Below are positions 34,087 to 44,833 of a DNA stretch of 64,000 nucleotides, piece by piece. The notes below the pieces were generated by a model that saw only the letters and a list, made by a program, of their open reading frames with translations, was not told the DNA's origin and made no database searches. Made by a program: the position numbers and the translations under genes. Numbering within the stretch: the stretch's first letter is position 1; each line of letters begins with the position of its first letter. Origin of the DNA: Polynucleobacter meluiroseus (GTDB taxonomy: Bacteria; Pseudomonadota; Gammaproteobacteria; Burkholderiales; Burkholderiaceae); assembly GCF_900205755.1 (NCBI RefSeq), contig NZ_OANS01000001.1, positions 186,001 through 250,000 on the forward strand. Reading direction: 5' to 3'.

Positions 34087-34563
34087 TTACTGCGATACCC
34101 AATCACCAGATTTACCCCCACTCTTCTCCAAGAGTTTGATCTCTCCCATTACCATCCCCCGGTCGACCGCTTTGCACATGTCATAGATTGTGAGGAGAGC
34201 GACTTGGACTGCGGTCAGGGCCTCCATTTCAACGCCAGTGGGACCAGTAGTTTCTGCCTTTACTTGGCAGCGGATTTTGCTTTGAGATTGATTGGATTCA
34301 AACTCTAGGCTGACGTGAGTCAAGGCAAGGGGATGACACAGAGGGATCAGTTCGGCTGTTTTCTTGGAAGCCTGAATACCGGCAATTCTGGCAATTCCAA
34401 GGACATCGCCCTTTTTGAGGCCACCTGCGGCAATCATGTCGAACGTTGCGGGAAGCATCGATATGCTGCCCGAGGCAATGGCAATTCGAAGGGAATGGGG
34501 CTTGTCGCCGACATTAACCATGTGAGCCTGACCGTTGTCATCAAAATGAGTTAGTTTGTTCAT
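34087..34563 (-). CDS. moaC: Cyclic pyranopterin monophosphate synthase MoaC
   Basis: MoaC converts the MoaA product into cyclic pyranopterin monophosphate in molybdenum cofactor synthesis. The 158-residue protein has [17 protein letters not shown] near residue 65, [18 protein letters not shown] near residue 105, and the terminal [20 protein letters not shown] block. All are family signatures. No other moa/moe genes are in the window. It is divergent from the M48 protease gene, with only 23 bases between the start codons. Confidence 0.96.
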   Translation of the reverse strand: MNKLTHFDDNGQAHMVNVGDKPHSLRIAIASGSISMLPATFDMIAAGGLKKGDVLGIARIAGIQASKKTAELIPLCHPLALTHVSLEFESNQSQSKIRCQVKAETTGPTGVEMEALTAVQVALLTIYDMCKAVDRGMVMGEIKLLEKSGGKSGDWVSQ

Positions 34564-34586
34564 GGGATAAGTTTTACCATAGAGGG

Positions 34587-36305
34587 ATGCAAGTGCAAAA
34601 GATAACTACTAATCCCACTTTATTTCAGCGAATTTTGGCTATTCAAGTCGCCTTGGCATTGGGTCTTTCTGGCGCGGGCTCCGCATACGCTGCAGGCAAT
34701 ACGAACTTAGCGCTACCTGGGGATGTTTCGGTTCAAGGGGATTCCGCGGCTTTACAAAATTTGGGTAGAGCGGTGCAGTCTCCCGATGCTAGATCCTCAA
34801 ATCTGCCAGCGCGTCCTCAAAATTTAAGTCAGCCTAATTATGTACTGCCTGATATGGGTGATCCAGGCGGAGGAAGTCTAAGCCGTTTAGATGAGCGTAA
34901 GTATGGCGAGCAAATCATGCGAGAGATTCGCCCAGATCCCGACTATTCCAATGATTTACCCCTCTACGACTTCCTCAATCAAATGGAGCGGCGTTTATTA
35001 CAAGCTGCCAAAAAGCAGCAACTAGGGGGCGCTAACGAGCAAGGTAGCGGTGCTTACAACTTTGAAATATTTGCCGTAAAAGACACCAGTATTAATGCCT
35101 TTGCCTTACCGGGAGGGTTTATTGGCTTTCATACAGGGCTGATTACGAGTGCTGAATCTGATTCAGAAGTAGCTTCAGTCATGGGCCATGAAACGGGTCA
35201 CGTCCTACAAAGGCACTTGGCTCGCCAAATGGATCAACAAACAACGAATACGATGATTGCATTAGCCGGTTTCGTTTTGGGGGCTTTAGCAGCCTCACGC
35301 AACCCAAGCGCCGCTGCGGGTTTAATGCAGGGCGGTCAGGCAGTAGCGGTGAATAACCAATTGTCTTATTCCAGAGATGCCGAGCGCGAAGCGGATCGAA
35401 TTGGATTTCAGATATTGTCAGCAAGTGGTTACGATGTAAATGGCGCGCCTGGCTTTTTTCAACGCTTGCAAAAAGCGACGGGGATCATGGATAACGGCGT
35501 GCCAGCGTATGTGCGCACCCATCCCTTAACAACGGATCGAATTGCGGATATGCAAGATCGGGTCCGTAATATACCTCCAAGAACAGTACCTACCGCAGTC
35601 GAGTTTTATTTTATAAAAGCACGTGCACGCATGGAGCAATCGGGCACTACGAGTGGTATGTATGATCTAAAAAATGTCTTTGATGGACTTAGCAAACAAG
35701 CTGCTGCTGGTAAGCAGATGGAAGGCTTTTATGGCCTCGCACTGATAGCCCAAAAGCAGGGGCATATTGATCAAGCTGAATCCTACTTGCAACAAGCTCG
35801 GAACTTGGCTAATGCCACCAGTGCGCCAGGCTCGCCGATTGTGAGGCAAAGCCTGTCTTTAGAGGTTGCGGCATCGGAGCTTGCTTTGGCCAAGGGTAAG
35901 AATGAAGAGGCCCTTAGAATCGCTCAAAATGCTTTACAGGCCTATCCTCAATCTTATGCGGCGGGTGTTGCGATGATCAAGGCTGAACTCAAACTGGGAC
36001 GTACAAACGACGCTACTACATGGCTAAAAGCACGCACCCGTTCTCAGCCCAATGAAATTTTATGGTGGGGATTACTATCGCAAGCTTACGATCAGGCGAA
36101 AAATGTTCCTATGCGCCACTATGCTTTGGGTGAAAAATATGCGCTTGAAGGATCGTGGCCTTCAGCGATTGAGCAATTGAAAATTGCTAGAGAAGCAGGC
36201 GGCGCTGATTTTTATCAGTCCTCCATGATTGATGCACGCTTGAGGGAGCTCCAAAAACAGTATCGTGACGAGCTTAAAGATCAGGGCAAAAAAGTTCCTA
36301 ATTAA
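34587..36305 (+). CDS. Periplasmic M48-family metalloprotease with TPR region (BepA/YfgC-like)
   Basis: The 572-residue exported protein (signal peptide ending AYAA near residue 36) has the M48 zinc motif [13 protein letters not shown] near residue 200, the third ligand glutamate in [12 protein letters not shown] near residue 265, and a C-terminal half rich in TPR-like helices. BepA-type enzymes degrade or assist misassembled outer-membrane proteins such as LptD. That role fits the architecture but is inferred. It diverges from moaC and converges with the next leftward operon, stops overlapping by four bases. Confidence 0.87.
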   Translation: MQVQKITTNPTLFQRILAIQVALALGLSGAGSAYAAGNTNLALPGDVSVQGDSAALQNLGRAVQSPDARSSNLPARPQNLSQPNYVLPDMGDPGGGSLSRLDERKYGEQIMREIRPDPDYSNDLPLYDFLNQMERRLLQAAKKQQLGGANEQGSGAYNFEIFAVKDTSINAFALPGGFIGFHTGLITSAESDSEVASVMGHETGHVLQRHLARQMDQQTTNTMIALAGFVLGALAASRNPSAAAGLMQGGQAVAVNNQLSYSRDAEREADRIGFQILSASGYDVNGAPGFFQRLQKATGIMDNGVPAYVRTHPLTTDRIADMQDRVRNIPPRTVPTAVEFYFIKARARMEQSGTTSGMYDLKNVFDGLSKQAAAGKQMEGFYGLALIAQKQGHIDQAESYLQQARNLANATSAPGSPIVRQSLSLEVAASELALAKGKNEEALRIAQNALQAYPQSYAAGVAMIKAELKLGRTNDATTWLKARTRSQPNEILWWGLLSQAYDQAKNVPMRHYALGEKYALEGSWPSAIEQLKIAREAGGADFYQSSMIDARLRELQKQYRDELKDQGKKVPN

Positions 36306-36916
36306 TGGTCGGGGCTTTTTACGAAGTGAAAGCGTTCACTTAATTCTTTAGAAAGAATGGGATCTAGCGGGAGCCTTTGGCCGTTCCAGTTCCAAGAACC
36401 TTCAAAGCTACAAGCGGATTCGCGAAGTTCAGCTAATTCACTAAATTGGTCTAAATCATGATCTAGTAATAGGCACACACTCAGATGATTTCTTTCAATA
36501 AAGACACCCTCATGTAACTTTTCAGAAAACAAGCATGGTACGTGTCCGATGATGTAAATATTACCTCGCTCATCGCTAAGCGCACCCTGAGGGTTAATAG
36601 AAGTGTGGCATTGCGTCAGAAGCTCCAATCCAGTTTCGGTTGGCGAGAATCTGGCGATCCAGGGTGCCACTTCTAGGAAGATAAAAACCCGCTGTGGACC
36701 ATTTTGAAAAAAATATCTGCCCTCACTATCGCATCCGTAGTTGCGGGCAATATAGTCATTCAATGCGGTATGTGCAATCACCGTGCCAGGAAGTTGATGG
36801 GCTTGGGCATATTCATCTCGCATGCGCCATTGGCCGCGTCGATCTAAAGCAAGCCAGCCAAAACAATCCGGTACATCCGGCCACTTGATGATCGAACGAA
36901 GGACCATCTCATCCAT
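36302..36916 (-). CDS. Conserved hypothetical protein (DUF2944/DUF2946-like)
   Basis: The 204-residue soluble protein is of a betaproteobacterial family I recognise by its pattern: IIKWPDVPDCFGWLALDRRG at the N-terminus, GTVIAHTALNDYIARNYG, then YFFQNGPQRVFIFLEVAPW. I recall it as DUF2944 or DUF2946 and am not sure of the number. No catalytic motif is evident and the function is unknown. It is the last gene of the leftward ilvE-zinc finger-waaF-NTF2-like run, 24 bases behind its neighbour. Confidence 0.65.
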   Translation of the reverse strand: MDEMVLRSIIKWPDVPDCFGWLALDRRGQWRMRDEYAQAHQLPGTVIAHTALNDYIARNYGCDSEGRYFFQNGPQRVFIFLEVAPWIARFSPTETGLELLTQCHTSINPQGALSDERGNIYIIGHVPCLFSEKLHEGVFIERNHLSVCLLLDHDLDQFSELAELRESACSFEGSWNWNGQRLPLDPILSKELSERFHFVKSPDH

Positions 36917-36940
36917 TAAGTAAGAATCCTTAAGGAGCGC

Positions 36941-37375
36941 TTAGTGAAGACCGTGGGGTGTAGAGGGCGCATCAAAGGTGTCGTCCGTTGAATGACTGGC
37001 ATGTAAGTGAGCCAGACGCCAGCCTTGACTATCTTGCAATAAGACTAAGGTGATGTTGAGAAAAAATTCAGCCTCGATTTGATCTGCTCTGAGATGGACT
37101 GCCTCAGTGCTGTCATAAATTGCTGCACCCAACACAGAATGATTGATACACGCAATCGGCTCAAGGAAAAGTGCTTGTTTGGCAAGCAAGCGCTCAAGGC
37201 CGGCGCGGATTTCTTCATGGCCACTGAGGCGTTGTCCCTCGGGCAGTACACAGGTAATCGAATCATCATCTAGCCAAATCGCTAGGGCACCCTTAACATC
37301 CTGATTCTTTAAGCACTCTCGCAGGGCATCCACGACTTCATCGGCATTATGAAAGAGTCTGGCAAGTTTTAGCAT
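36941..37375 (-). CDS. NTF2-like/SnoaL-fold protein
   Basis: The 144-residue protein has the cone-shaped NTF2 fold pattern: helical start VVDALRECLKNQDVKGALAI, the WLDDDSITCVLPEG strand, SGHEEIRAGLERLL, and a closing ITLVLLQDSQGWRLAHLHAS. Such proteins bind small ligands or act as polyketide-cyclase-like enzymes; nothing here fixes a substrate. It lies 34 bases downstream of waaF and is probably co-transcribed with it. Confidence 0.72.
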   Translation of the reverse strand: MLKLARLFHNADEVVDALRECLKNQDVKGALAIWLDDDSITCVLPEGQRLSGHEEIRAGLERLLAKQALFLEPIACINHSVLGAAIYDSTEAVHLRADQIEAEFFLNITLVLLQDSQGWRLAHLHASHSTDDTFDAPSTPHGLH

Positions 37376-37409
37376 GGCTTATTTTCTGATGGTAATTGGA
37401 TCGAGTCAA

Positions 37410-38447
37410 TTAGTGCAGGGATTCGACAGACAAGAGAACATTCTCAGGGAGGATGTGATTCAAGCAGTTTAAATGCCCAAGAGGGCATTCTCTCTGATGG
37501 CAGGGGCTACAAGGTAATTGAAGCCAGATCACTTTCGCCTTTGCTGATAAAGGTGGGGTGTGATGTGGATCACTAGAGCCAAAGATGGCTACTTGTGGCA
37601 CTTGAAGGGCGGCCCCAATATGCATGAGTCCGGAGTCATTGCTGACTAAGGCCTTACTGAGGCTAATTAAGGCGATGGCCTCATCAAGCGTGGTTTCTCC
37701 ACACCAGTTATGGATATGGGGGTTGTACTGCGCTTGAGTTTCAATGCTTTTAGCCAAGCTATGATCCGCCTTACTACCCAGCAGAATTACGTGAGTAGCT
37801 GGATTTTTAGAAATAAGATCTTGAGCAAGCTTTGCAAAATGCCCCGTGGGCCAACGCTTGCTGGGGCCATATTCAGCCCCCGGGCAAAGAATATAAATCG
37901 CCTCAGGTGCAATTCCTTCATCCTGTAACTTTTTAAGGACCTTGGTATTGGCGTTTACTGGAACTTGTAATTCGGGAGTGACTGTTTCAAAGTGAGGCGC
38001 TTGATCTGCAGTTTCTAGAGCTGATGCAAGCGCAAGATAGTGCTCCACCATGGGCGGTCGATTTATTTTGCTCGGATTATTCAGGGCAAGGTTGATCAAG
38101 CCAAAGCGCATTTCACCGCGGTAAGCAATCCGAAAGGGAATGTTTGCTAGCCAAGGAATGAGGGCAGATTTGAGGCTATTGGGAAGCACGAAGCATGCTT
38201 CGTATTGGCTTACTTCAATCTGTTTCGCTAATTTCTTTCTCAGATTCCATTGAAGTTGCCGATGTTGCAAGTCAGCCTCAAGCACCTCATGGACTTCATG
38301 GCAGGCACGATAGATGGGAGCCACCCATTTGCTTGCCAGCACATCGATCTGGGCAGCAGGGTAATTCTTATGGAGCTGCGCCAATAGCGGTTGGGACATG
38401 ACGGCGTCTCCAATCCAGTTCGGGGCAATAATCAGAATACGGCGCAT
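37410..38447 (-). CDS. waaF: LPS heptosyltransferase II WaaF
   Basis: A glycosyltransferase family 9 enzyme that adds the second heptose to the LPS inner core from ADP-heptose. The 345-residue protein begins RRILIIAPNWIGDAVMSQPL, the WaaF N-terminal signature, and in its C-terminal half has YILCPGAEYGPSKRWP, the nucleotide-binding SKALVSNDSGLMHIGAAL and QVAIFGSSDPHHTPP. Together with gmhB and waaA it implies a heptose-containing core. The preceding gene is the zinc-finger protein. Confidence 0.93.
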   Translation of the reverse strand: MRRILIIAPNWIGDAVMSQPLLAQLHKNYPAAQIDVLASKWVAPIYRACHEVHEVLEADLQHRQLQWNLRKKLAKQIEVSQYEACFVLPNSLKSALIPWLANIPFRIAYRGEMRFGLINLALNNPSKINRPPMVEHYLALASALETADQAPHFETVTPELQVPVNANTKVLKKLQDEGIAPEAIYILCPGAEYGPSKRWPTGHFAKLAQDLISKNPATHVILLGSKADHSLAKSIETQAQYNPHIHNWCGETTLDEAIALISLSKALVSNDSGLMHIGAALQVPQVAIFGSSDPHHTPPLSAKAKVIWLQLPCSPCHQRECPLGHLNCLNHILPENVLLSVESLH

Positions 38448-38492
38448 GTCATGTATCCCGACACAGCAGCCCTTGCGGGCTAGCTGCTTGGT

Positions 38493-38681
38493 CTAGTGCC
38501 CGTGGGGCTTTGTACCAGGAATGAGTTTGTATTCGGTGCCGCAATAAGGGCATTTTGCTTCACCGGTATCAGCAATATCCAAAAAAACCCGAGGATGGGA
38601 ATTCCAGCTAGGGGTTTTGTTCGTTGGGCAGTGCAAGGGGAGATCCTTGCCATCAATCATTATTACTTGAGCGTCACTCAT
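38493..38681 (-). CDS. Small CHCC zinc-finger protein
   Basis: A 62-residue protein with the zf-CHCC pattern: HCPTN, then HPRVFLDI, and the CPYCGTEYKL pair, giving a Cys-His-Cys-Cys zinc site as in the NDUFS6 family and many proteobacterial small proteins. The function is unknown. It lies between ilvE (14 bases) and waaF on the same strand, a placement I recall from other Burkholderiales. Confidence 0.85.
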   Translation of the reverse strand: MSDAQVIMIDGKDLPLHCPTNKTPSWNSHPRVFLDIADTGEAKCPYCGTEYKLIPGTKPHGH

Positions 38682-38695
38682 CTTCTTAATCCTTA

Positions 38696-39619
38696 TTACT
38701 TAACGTAAGTAAGCCACGATTGGTATTTATCACTTCTACCGTAAACCGCATCGAAATAGATCGCTTGAATTTTCTCGGTAATCGGTCCGCGTTTGCCATC
38801 GCCAATGGTGCGATCGTCTAACTCGCGAATCGGGGTGACTTCAGCCGCCGTTCCCGTAAAGAAGGCTTCATCAGCTGAATAAACCTCATCACGTGTAATA
38901 CGTTTTTCGCGTAACTCTAGGCCGAGATCTTTTACGATTTGGATAATCGAGTTTCGAGTGATGCCATCTAAGCAGGAGGCTAAATCAGGGGTGTAGACAA
39001 TGCCATCATTCACGATGAAAATATTTTCACCAGAACCTTCTGATACATAACCTTCAGTATCTAATAACAGGGCTTCATCGTAGCCATTAGCGGTCACTTC
39101 TTGGTTAGCCAAAATAGAATTAATGTAGTAACCAGAGGCTTTGGCACGCACTAAAGAAGAGTTTACGAAATGGCGCGTGAATGAGGACGTCTTTACGCGG
39201 ATGCCCTTATTAAGACCATCTTCACCCAAATACGCACCCCATTCCCAGGCAGCGATGGCAGTGTGAATGCTATTACCCTTGGGTGAAATACCTAATTTCT
39301 GGGAGCCGATGAAGATAATAGGCCGGATATAACAGGATTCAAGCTGATTGCTCGTCACCACGTCAATAATCCCCTTGATAATCTCTTCCTTGCTATAAGG
39401 CATATTCATCTGGAAAATCTTAGTTCCATTGAAGAGGCGCTTGACATGCTCTGGCAGTCGGAAAATGGCGGTTCCTTGTGGGGTTTTATAGGCACGAATG
39501 CCTTCAAAAACGCCCATTCCATAGTGCAGGCTATGCGTAAGCACATGAAAGGTGGCCTCGCGCCAGGGAATCAATTTCCCATCGGACCAAATAAAGCCAT
39601 CACGGTCGGACATCGACAT
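38696..39619 (-). CDS. ilvE: Branched-chain amino acid aminotransferase IlvE
   Basis: A fold-type IV PLP enzyme doing the last transamination to Val, Leu and Ile. From ATG 39619 the protein is about 307 residues (DRDGFIWSDGKLIPW start). It has SLHYGMGVFEGIRAY, the PLP-lysine region RVKTSSFTRHF...VRAKASGYYINSILA, EALLLDTEGYVSEGSGENIF and FFTGTAAEVTPIRELDDRTIG. An open extension upstream to 39682 lacks a sensible start. First gene of the leftward operon; divergent from pgk. Confidence 0.95.
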   Translation of the reverse strand: MSMSDRDGFIWSDGKLIPWREATFHVLTHSLHYGMGVFEGIRAYKTPQGTAIFRLPEHVKRLFNGTKIFQMNMPYSKEEIIKGIIDVVTSNQLESCYIRPIIFIGSQKLGISPKGNSIHTAIAAWEWGAYLGEDGLNKGIRVKTSSFTRHFVNSSLVRAKASGYYINSILANQEVTANGYDEALLLDTEGYVSEGSGENIFIVNDGIVYTPDLASCLDGITRNSIIQIVKDLGLELREKRITRDEVYSADEAFFTGTAAEVTPIRELDDRTIGDGKRGPITEKIQAIYFDAVYGRSDKYQSWLTYVK

Positions 39620-39806
39620 TTTTTTACCTTTTAAAGTCTTAATAATCGGATTAATCGGATTGCAGAGCCAACGGGACTTCAATCTAGAGCTCTAAATGCG
39701 TTCAATCCCTCATTGTAGAGCAGGCTGAGGGAGTAGTTTGGGGCTCATTCATCTAGACGATTTAGAATCAAGCCTTCACCTTAAAACATCTTATTTATCT
39801 GCCAAC

Positions 39807-41018
39807 ATGCTGGAATCCCCAATTAAAGTCAAACGCTTAAGTGAATTAGCCGAATCGGGCTTTTTAAAGGGAAAGCGTGTCTTGATTCGCTCCGATCTCA
39901 ACGTTCCTCAGGACGATGTAGGGAATATTACTGAAGAAACACGGATTCGCGCCTCCATTCCTGCAATCCAGATGTGTTTGGACGCTGGTGCTGCAGTGAT
40001 GGTGACCTCCCACTTGGGTCGTCCAATCGAGGGTGAATTTAAGCCCGAAGACAGTTTGGCACCCGTTGCTGATCGCATTGCTACCCTGCTCCATCGCAAG
40101 GTTCCGCTCCTGAGCGACTGGGTTGAGGGCGGATTTGAGCTTCATCCAGGCGATTTAGTCTTATTGGAAAACTGCCGCCTAAATGTCGGTGAGAAAAAGA
40201 ATAGTGAGGCCTTATCTCGCAAGATTGCAGCCTTATGTGATGTCTATGTGAATGATGCATTTGGTACTGCGCACCGCGCCGAAGCCACTACCTACGGCGT
40301 TGCGAAGTTTGCTCCAGTTGCCTGTGCCGGTCCATTAATGGCAGCAGAATTGGATGCCTTGAGTCGTGCCCTGGAAAATCCAAAGCGACCTTTAATCGCC
40401 ATTGTTGCAGGCTCAAAAGTATCCTCAAAGTTGACCATCTTAAAAGCCTTGGCGGATAAAGTGGACGAGCTTATCGTTGGCGGCGGTATTGCCAATACGT
40501 TTATGCTGGCCAAGGGATTGCCGATTGGTAAATCATTGGCCGAGCCAGATTTAGTGGCTGAAGCTCGGGAAATTATGGAGATCATGGAAAAGCGGGGCGC
40601 GCATGTTCCCATTCCTGAGGATGTGGTCGTGGCCAATGAGCTCTCACCTTTAGCCAGAGCTAATCGAGTGCCTGCAGATCAAGTGGCGGTAGATGACATG
40701 ATTTTGGATATTGGCCCTAAGACTGCCGCTCGACTCTCCCTGATGCTTGCCCATGCCGGCACTATTGTGTGGAATGGACCGCTTGGCGTATTCGAAATTG
40801 ACCAATTTGGCGGCGGGACAAAAATGTTGGCTGCGGCGATTGCACACTCTCCGGCTTTTTCTATTGCTGGTGGAGGCGATACATTAGCGGCGATCGCAAA
40901 GTACGGCATACAAGATCAAGTGGATTACATTTCTACAGGTGGCGGCGCATTTTTAGAGTTCTTGGAAGGCAAAACTTTGCCTGCTCTTGCCGTGCTTGAA
41001 GAGAGAGCGAAAGACTGA
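39807..41018 (+). CDS. pgk: Phosphoglycerate kinase
   Basis: A glycolytic/gluconeogenic kinase interconverting 1,3-bisphosphoglycerate and 3-phosphoglycerate. I choose ATG 39807 (about 404 residues) because the family N-terminus [20 protein letters not shown] follows soon after. The frame is open back to a TTG at 39738, but a TAGAAT box at 39763 suggests a promoter there. Signature blocks: [46 protein letters not shown] and [11 protein letters not shown]. It heads pgk-fba-purC-purE-purK-tsaC. Confidence 0.95.
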   Translation: MLESPIKVKRLSELAESGFLKGKRVLIRSDLNVPQDDVGNITEETRIRASIPAIQMCLDAGAAVMVTSHLGRPIEGEFKPEDSLAPVADRIATLLHRKVPLLSDWVEGGFELHPGDLVLLENCRLNVGEKKNSEALSRKIAALCDVYVNDAFGTAHRAEATTYGVAKFAPVACAGPLMAAELDALSRALENPKRPLIAIVAGSKVSSKLTILKALADKVDELIVGGGIANTFMLAKGLPIGKSLAEPDLVAEAREIMEIMEKRGAHVPIPEDVVVANELSPLARANRVPADQVAVDDMILDIGPKTAARLSLMLAHAGTIVWNGPLGVFEIDQFGGGTKMLAAAIAHSPAFSIAGGGDTLAAIAKYGIQDQVDYISTGGGAFLEFLEGKTLPALAVLEERAKD

Positions 41019-41086
41019 AATTCGATTGAGAATGTTTGCAATTGATTACCCTTAACTATTTATAAACTTAGAAATAAGAGAACATC

Positions 41087-42151
41087 ATGGCTTTAGTATC
41101 TTTAAGACAACTCCTGGATCATGCCGCCGAAAATGGCTATGGCTTGCCTGCTTTCAACGTGAATAATTTGGAGCAGGTCACCGCCATCATGGAGGCTGCC
41201 CAAGAAGTGGGCTCCCCCGTCATCATGCAAGCATCGGCTGGAGCACGCAAATATGCTGGTGAGGCATTTTTACGCCACTTAATTTCCGCCGCGGTAGAGG
41301 CTTACCCCGAGATTCCTGTAGTCATGCACCAAGATCACGGTCAGAGCCCCGCTGTTTGTATGGCCGCTATTAAAAGTGGCTTTACCAGTGTGATGATGGA
41401 CGGCTCACTTGAAGCAGATGGAAAATCGGTTGCCAGCTACGAATACAACGTGGCTGTTTCTAAAGAGGTTGTTAAGTTCTCTCATTCGATTGGGGTCACT
41501 GTTGAGGCGGAGCTGGGCGTGCTCGGTTCCTTAGAGACAATGCAGGGCGATAAAGAGGACGGTCATGGTGCAGATGGTCAGATGACCCGCGAACAGTTAT
41601 TGACGGATGTTGAGCAGGCCGCTGACTTTGTTAAAGAAACCCAATGTGACGCCTTAGCAATTGCTATTGGAACGAGCCATGGCGCGTACAAGTTCACCAA
41701 GAAGCCTACCGGTGACATCTTAGCAATCGAGCGTATTAAAGAAATTCATACTCGGATACCCAATACCCATTTAGTGATGCATGGCTCATCTAGCGTTCCC
41801 CAAGACTTGCTTGCGGAGATTCGGGAATTTGGCGGGGATATGAAAGAAACCTACGGGGTTCCAGTTGAAGAGATTCAGGAGGGCATTAAACACGGTGTCC
41901 GTAAGATCAATATTGATACTGATATTCGCTTGGCAATGACGGGCGCTATTCGCCGCTATTTATTTGAGAATCCCGGCAAGTTTGATCCCCGTGATTATTT
42001 AAAACCAGCGCGTGAAGCGGCTAAGAAGGTATGTATTGCGCGCTTCATTGCTTTTGGTTCCGCTGGTCAGGCTGCAAAGATTAAGCCAATACCATTAGAA
42101 AAAATGGCCGCCCTGTATCAAAGCGGTGCGCTTGCCCAGATTGTGAAGTGA
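41087..42151 (+). CDS. fba: Class II fructose-bisphosphate aldolase
   Basis: A zinc-dependent aldolase of the Calvin/glycolytic subtype, 354 residues. Visible motifs: [20 protein letters not shown], the metal-ligand histidine and neighbours in [23 protein letters not shown], the glycine/histidine block [23 protein letters not shown] and the phosphate-binding [17 protein letters not shown]. It follows pgk by 68 bases; a pyruvate kinase gene, which I would expect between them in related bacteria, is absent. Confidence 0.95.
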   Translation: MALVSLRQLLDHAAENGYGLPAFNVNNLEQVTAIMEAAQEVGSPVIMQASAGARKYAGEAFLRHLISAAVEAYPEIPVVMHQDHGQSPAVCMAAIKSGFTSVMMDGSLEADGKSVASYEYNVAVSKEVVKFSHSIGVTVEAELGVLGSLETMQGDKEDGHGADGQMTREQLLTDVEQAADFVKETQCDALAIAIGTSHGAYKFTKKPTGDILAIERIKEIHTRIPNTHLVMHGSSSVPQDLLAEIREFGGDMKETYGVPVEEIQEGIKHGVRKINIDTDIRLAMTGAIRRYLFENPGKFDPRDYLKPAREAAKKVCIARFIAFGSAGQAAKIKPIPLEKMAALYQSGALAQIVK

Positions 42152-42158
42152 TTTAACT

Positions 42159-43055
42159 ATGCCCGCTTTATTTAATACCTCGATCCATTCACTGCCGTTG
42201 CTTTCAAAAGGAAAGGTGCGGGATGTCTATGCCCTAGGGGATGATAAGTTGCTCATGATTACGACGGATCGCCTCTCAGCATTCGATGTGGTGATGGGTC
42301 AGCCGATTCCTGAAAAAGGCATCGTACTGAACCAAATGGCCAATTTTTGGTTTAATAAATTAGCCGGCGTTGTTCCTAATCACTTGACTGGTATTGATCC
42401 TAGTACAGTAGTTGCAGCGGATGAAATTAGTCAGGTGCAAGGTCGCGCGGTAGTTGCAAAACGTCTGAAACCGATCATGGTTGAAGCGGTCGTGCGTGGT
42501 TACTTGGCTGGTAGTGGCTGGAAAGATTACAAAGACACTGGCAAGGTCTGTGGCATTAGTTTGCCCGAGGGCCTAGAAAATGCTCAAAAGCTACCCGAAC
42601 CAATCTTTACGCCTGCTGCCAAAGCAGCGGTTGGTGAGCACGATGAGAATATTAGTTTTGAGAAAGTAATTGAACTTATCGGCGAGACACTCGCAAAGCA
42701 AATTCGTGAAGTGAGCATCCAGCTCTATTTACAGGCATCCGAATATGCGGCAACCCGTGGAATTATCATTGCTGATACCAAGTTTGAATTTGGTTTAGAT
42801 GAGTCTGGCCAATTAGTCTTAATGGATGAAATTCTGACTGCAGACTCCTCCCGTTTTTGGCCAGCTGAAACCTATTATGTAGGAGCCAATCCTCCATCCT
42901 ATGACAAGCAATTTGTTCGAGACTGGCTAGAGAGCGCGGTAGTGGATGGGAAACTTTGGCCTAAAACTGCACCAGCGCCTGCCTTGCCTGCTGAAGTGAT
43001 TAACCAAACCGCGGAAAAATACCGCGAGGCATTAGAGCGTCTCACGCGGGATTAG
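42159..43055 (+). CDS. purC: SAICAR synthetase PurC
   Basis: PurC ligates aspartate to CAIR with ATP in purine synthesis. The 298-residue protein has the nucleotide-binding start [20 protein letters not shown], the [19 protein letters not shown] block, [19 protein letters not shown], and [20 protein letters not shown] and [13 protein letters not shown] near the C-terminal half. It begins seven bases after the fba stop. The downstream purE and purK give three consecutive pathway enzymes in one transcription unit. Confidence 0.96.
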   Translation: MPALFNTSIHSLPLLSKGKVRDVYALGDDKLLMITTDRLSAFDVVMGQPIPEKGIVLNQMANFWFNKLAGVVPNHLTGIDPSTVVAADEISQVQGRAVVAKRLKPIMVEAVVRGYLAGSGWKDYKDTGKVCGISLPEGLENAQKLPEPIFTPAAKAAVGEHDENISFEKVIELIGETLAKQIREVSIQLYLQASEYAATRGIIIADTKFEFGLDESGQLVLMDEILTADSSRFWPAETYYVGANPPSYDKQFVRDWLESAVVDGKLWPKTAPAPALPAEVINQTAEKYREALERLTRD

Positions 43056-43144
43056 CTTCGGTTTTATTGAGGCATTTTTATCTGGCACCACAAAGGCTGG
43101 GATAATATGTTCTTATTCAGTAAATCTAGGTTTTGGAGAGGCGG

Positions 43145-43639
43145 ATGGCCAAAAAGGCAATAGTCGGAATAGTGATGGGTTCTAGTTCAGACTGGGACAC
43201 CATGCAGCATGCGGCTCAAATGCTTGAGCAATTTGGCGTTGCTCACGAAGCCAAGGTGCTCTCAGCTCATCGTATGCCCGATGATATGTTCCGCTACGCA
43301 GAAAATGCGCAAAGCAATGGCTTGCAAGCCATTATTGCGGGTGCCGGTGGTGCAGCCCATTTGCCAGGAATGCTTGCCGCTAAAACGATTGTCCCCATCT
43401 ATGGGGTTCCTGTTGCCAGCAAATATTTGCGGGGTGAGGATTCCCTTTATTCGATAGTGCAAATGCCTAAAGGCATTCCGGTAGCCACTTTTGCCATTGG
43501 TGAAGCGGGTGCCGCCAACGCTGCCTTGCATGTGATCGCTGGATTGGCCTTACACGATGCTGACTTGGCAAAGAAGTTGGAAGTATTTCGCGCCACTCAG
43601 TCTGAGAGCGCCCGCTCTATGAACTTGCCAGGATATTGA
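43145..43639 (+). CDS. purE: N5-carboxyaminoimidazole ribonucleotide mutase PurE
   Basis: PurE moves the carboxylate of N5-CAIR to give CAIR. From ATG 43145 (GGAG seven bases upstream) the protein is about 164 residues. It has [12 protein letters not shown] near the N-terminus, [10 protein letters not shown], the glycine-rich [19 protein letters not shown] and [20 protein letters not shown] blocks, and a helical C-terminus. It lies 89 bases after purC and five bases before purK. Confidence 0.96.
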   Translation: MAKKAIVGIVMGSSSDWDTMQHAAQMLEQFGVAHEAKVLSAHRMPDDMFRYAENAQSNGLQAIIAGAGGAAHLPGMLAAKTIVPIYGVPVASKYLRGEDSLYSIVQMPKGIPVATFAIGEAGAANAALHVIAGLALHDADLAKKLEVFRATQSESARSMNLPGY

Positions 43640-43644
43640 TTCAG

Positions 43645-44829
43645 ATGATAAAAGCTGTTGAACCCATATTTCCGGGTTCGTATTTAGGTATTTTAGGCGG
43701 TGGTCAGCTGGGCCGAATGTTCACGCAAGCCGCCCAAGCCATGGGTTACAAAGTATGTGTTTTAGATCCTGACTCAGAAAGCCCGGCTGGATCGATTGCG
43801 GAAAAATTTATTCACGCGCAATACACTAATGTCGATGCTTTAAAAGAAATGGCAGTGCTTTGCGCCGCAGTAAGTACGGAGTTCGAGAATGTTCCTGCAG
43901 GGGCTCTCGATGAGCTCGAGTCCCTTGGGGTATTTGTTGCGCCGAGAAGCGCTTGCGTTTCTTTGGCTCAAAACCGTATCGCCGAAAAGAACTTTTTGGC
44001 AAGCTGGAAAGCTGAAACCAATATCGGCCCTGTCCCATATTGCGTTGTTGAGCGTGTTGCCGATCTAGAGCACATTCCAGCCGACTTATTTCCCGGAATC
44101 TTAAAAACAGCTCGCCTTGGCTATGATGGCAAAGGGCAAGTAACGGTGGATGATTTATCTGAGTTATCTACGGCATGGCATGAGTTTGGTCAGGTCCCTT
44201 GCGTGCTCGAAAAGAAAATGGATTTAGATTTTGAGGTATCCGCATTAGTGGTTCGCGGTTACGATGATGCTGTGGTGGCTTACCCTGTAGCCCAAAATAT
44301 TCACCGCAATGGAATTTTGCACACCTCCACCGTACCAGCCCCCTCACTTAAATCACAGCAAGAGAAAAAAATCATCGATGCGGCTAAAGCGCTGATACGT
44401 AAAATTGATTACGTCGGAGTGCTGTGCGTCGAGTTTTTTGTGTTGAAAAATGGTGACATCGTCGCCAACGAAATTGCGCCTCGCCCCCATAACTCTGGTC
44501 ACTACACAATGGACGCTTGTGTGAGCAGTCAGTTTGAGCAGCAAGTTCGGGCTATGGCCCGTTTGCCTTTAGGTGATACACGCTTATTGGCCCCTGTATC
44601 CATGCTCAATCTCTTGGGTGATATTTGGTTTGAGGGAAGTGAAGATAAAGCGCGAGTGCCAGCATGGAATCAGGTACTTGCTCATCCAGATGCAAAATTG
44701 CACTTATACGGTAAGTCTGCGCCTCGAATGGGTCGCAAGATGGGGCATATAAATTGCCTGGGAGAATCTCTTCATGGCGCGCGTCACACTTGCGCTGCCG
44801 TGGCAGCTGAGCTCGGGATCGAGCCATAA
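43645..44829 (+). CDS. purK: N5-carboxyaminoimidazole ribonucleotide synthase PurK
   Basis: An ATP-grasp enzyme carboxylating AIR with bicarbonate. Starting at ATG 43645 (a TTG at 43636 overlaps the purE stop) it has LGILGGGQLGRMFTQAA, a VLDPDSESPAG strand, KTARLGYDGKGQ, the ATP-grasp CVLEKKMDLDFEVSALVVRG, and NEIAPRPHNSGHYTMDAC. The length of about 394 residues is normal. It is followed after four bases by the threonylcarbamoyl-AMP synthase gene. Confidence 0.95.
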   Translation: MIKAVEPIFPGSYLGILGGGQLGRMFTQAAQAMGYKVCVLDPDSESPAGSIAEKFIHAQYTNVDALKEMAVLCAAVSTEFENVPAGALDELESLGVFVAPRSACVSLAQNRIAEKNFLASWKAETNIGPVPYCVVERVADLEHIPADLFPGILKTARLGYDGKGQVTVDDLSELSTAWHEFGQVPCVLEKKMDLDFEVSALVVRGYDDAVVAYPVAQNIHRNGILHTSTVPAPSLKSQQEKKIIDAAKALIRKIDYVGVLCVEFFVLKNGDIVANEIAPRPHNSGHYTMDACVSSQFEQQVRAMARLPLGDTRLLAPVSMLNLLGDIWFEGSEDKARVPAWNQVLAHPDAKLHLYGKSAPRMGRKMGHINCLGESLHGARHTCAAVAAELGIEP

Positions 44830-44833
44830 ATAG

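Noticed and set aside
38460..38492. Hairpin AGCAGCCC/GGGCT-AGCTGCT between the zinc-finger gene and waaF
   Set aside because: Interrupted stem with a bulge, no T-tract, inside an operon; not enough to call a regulatory element.
39738..39806. Extended pgk N-terminus from the TTG at 39738
   Set aside because: The added residues do not resemble PGK and overlap a likely -10 box (TAGAAT at 39763); ATG 39807 is preferred.
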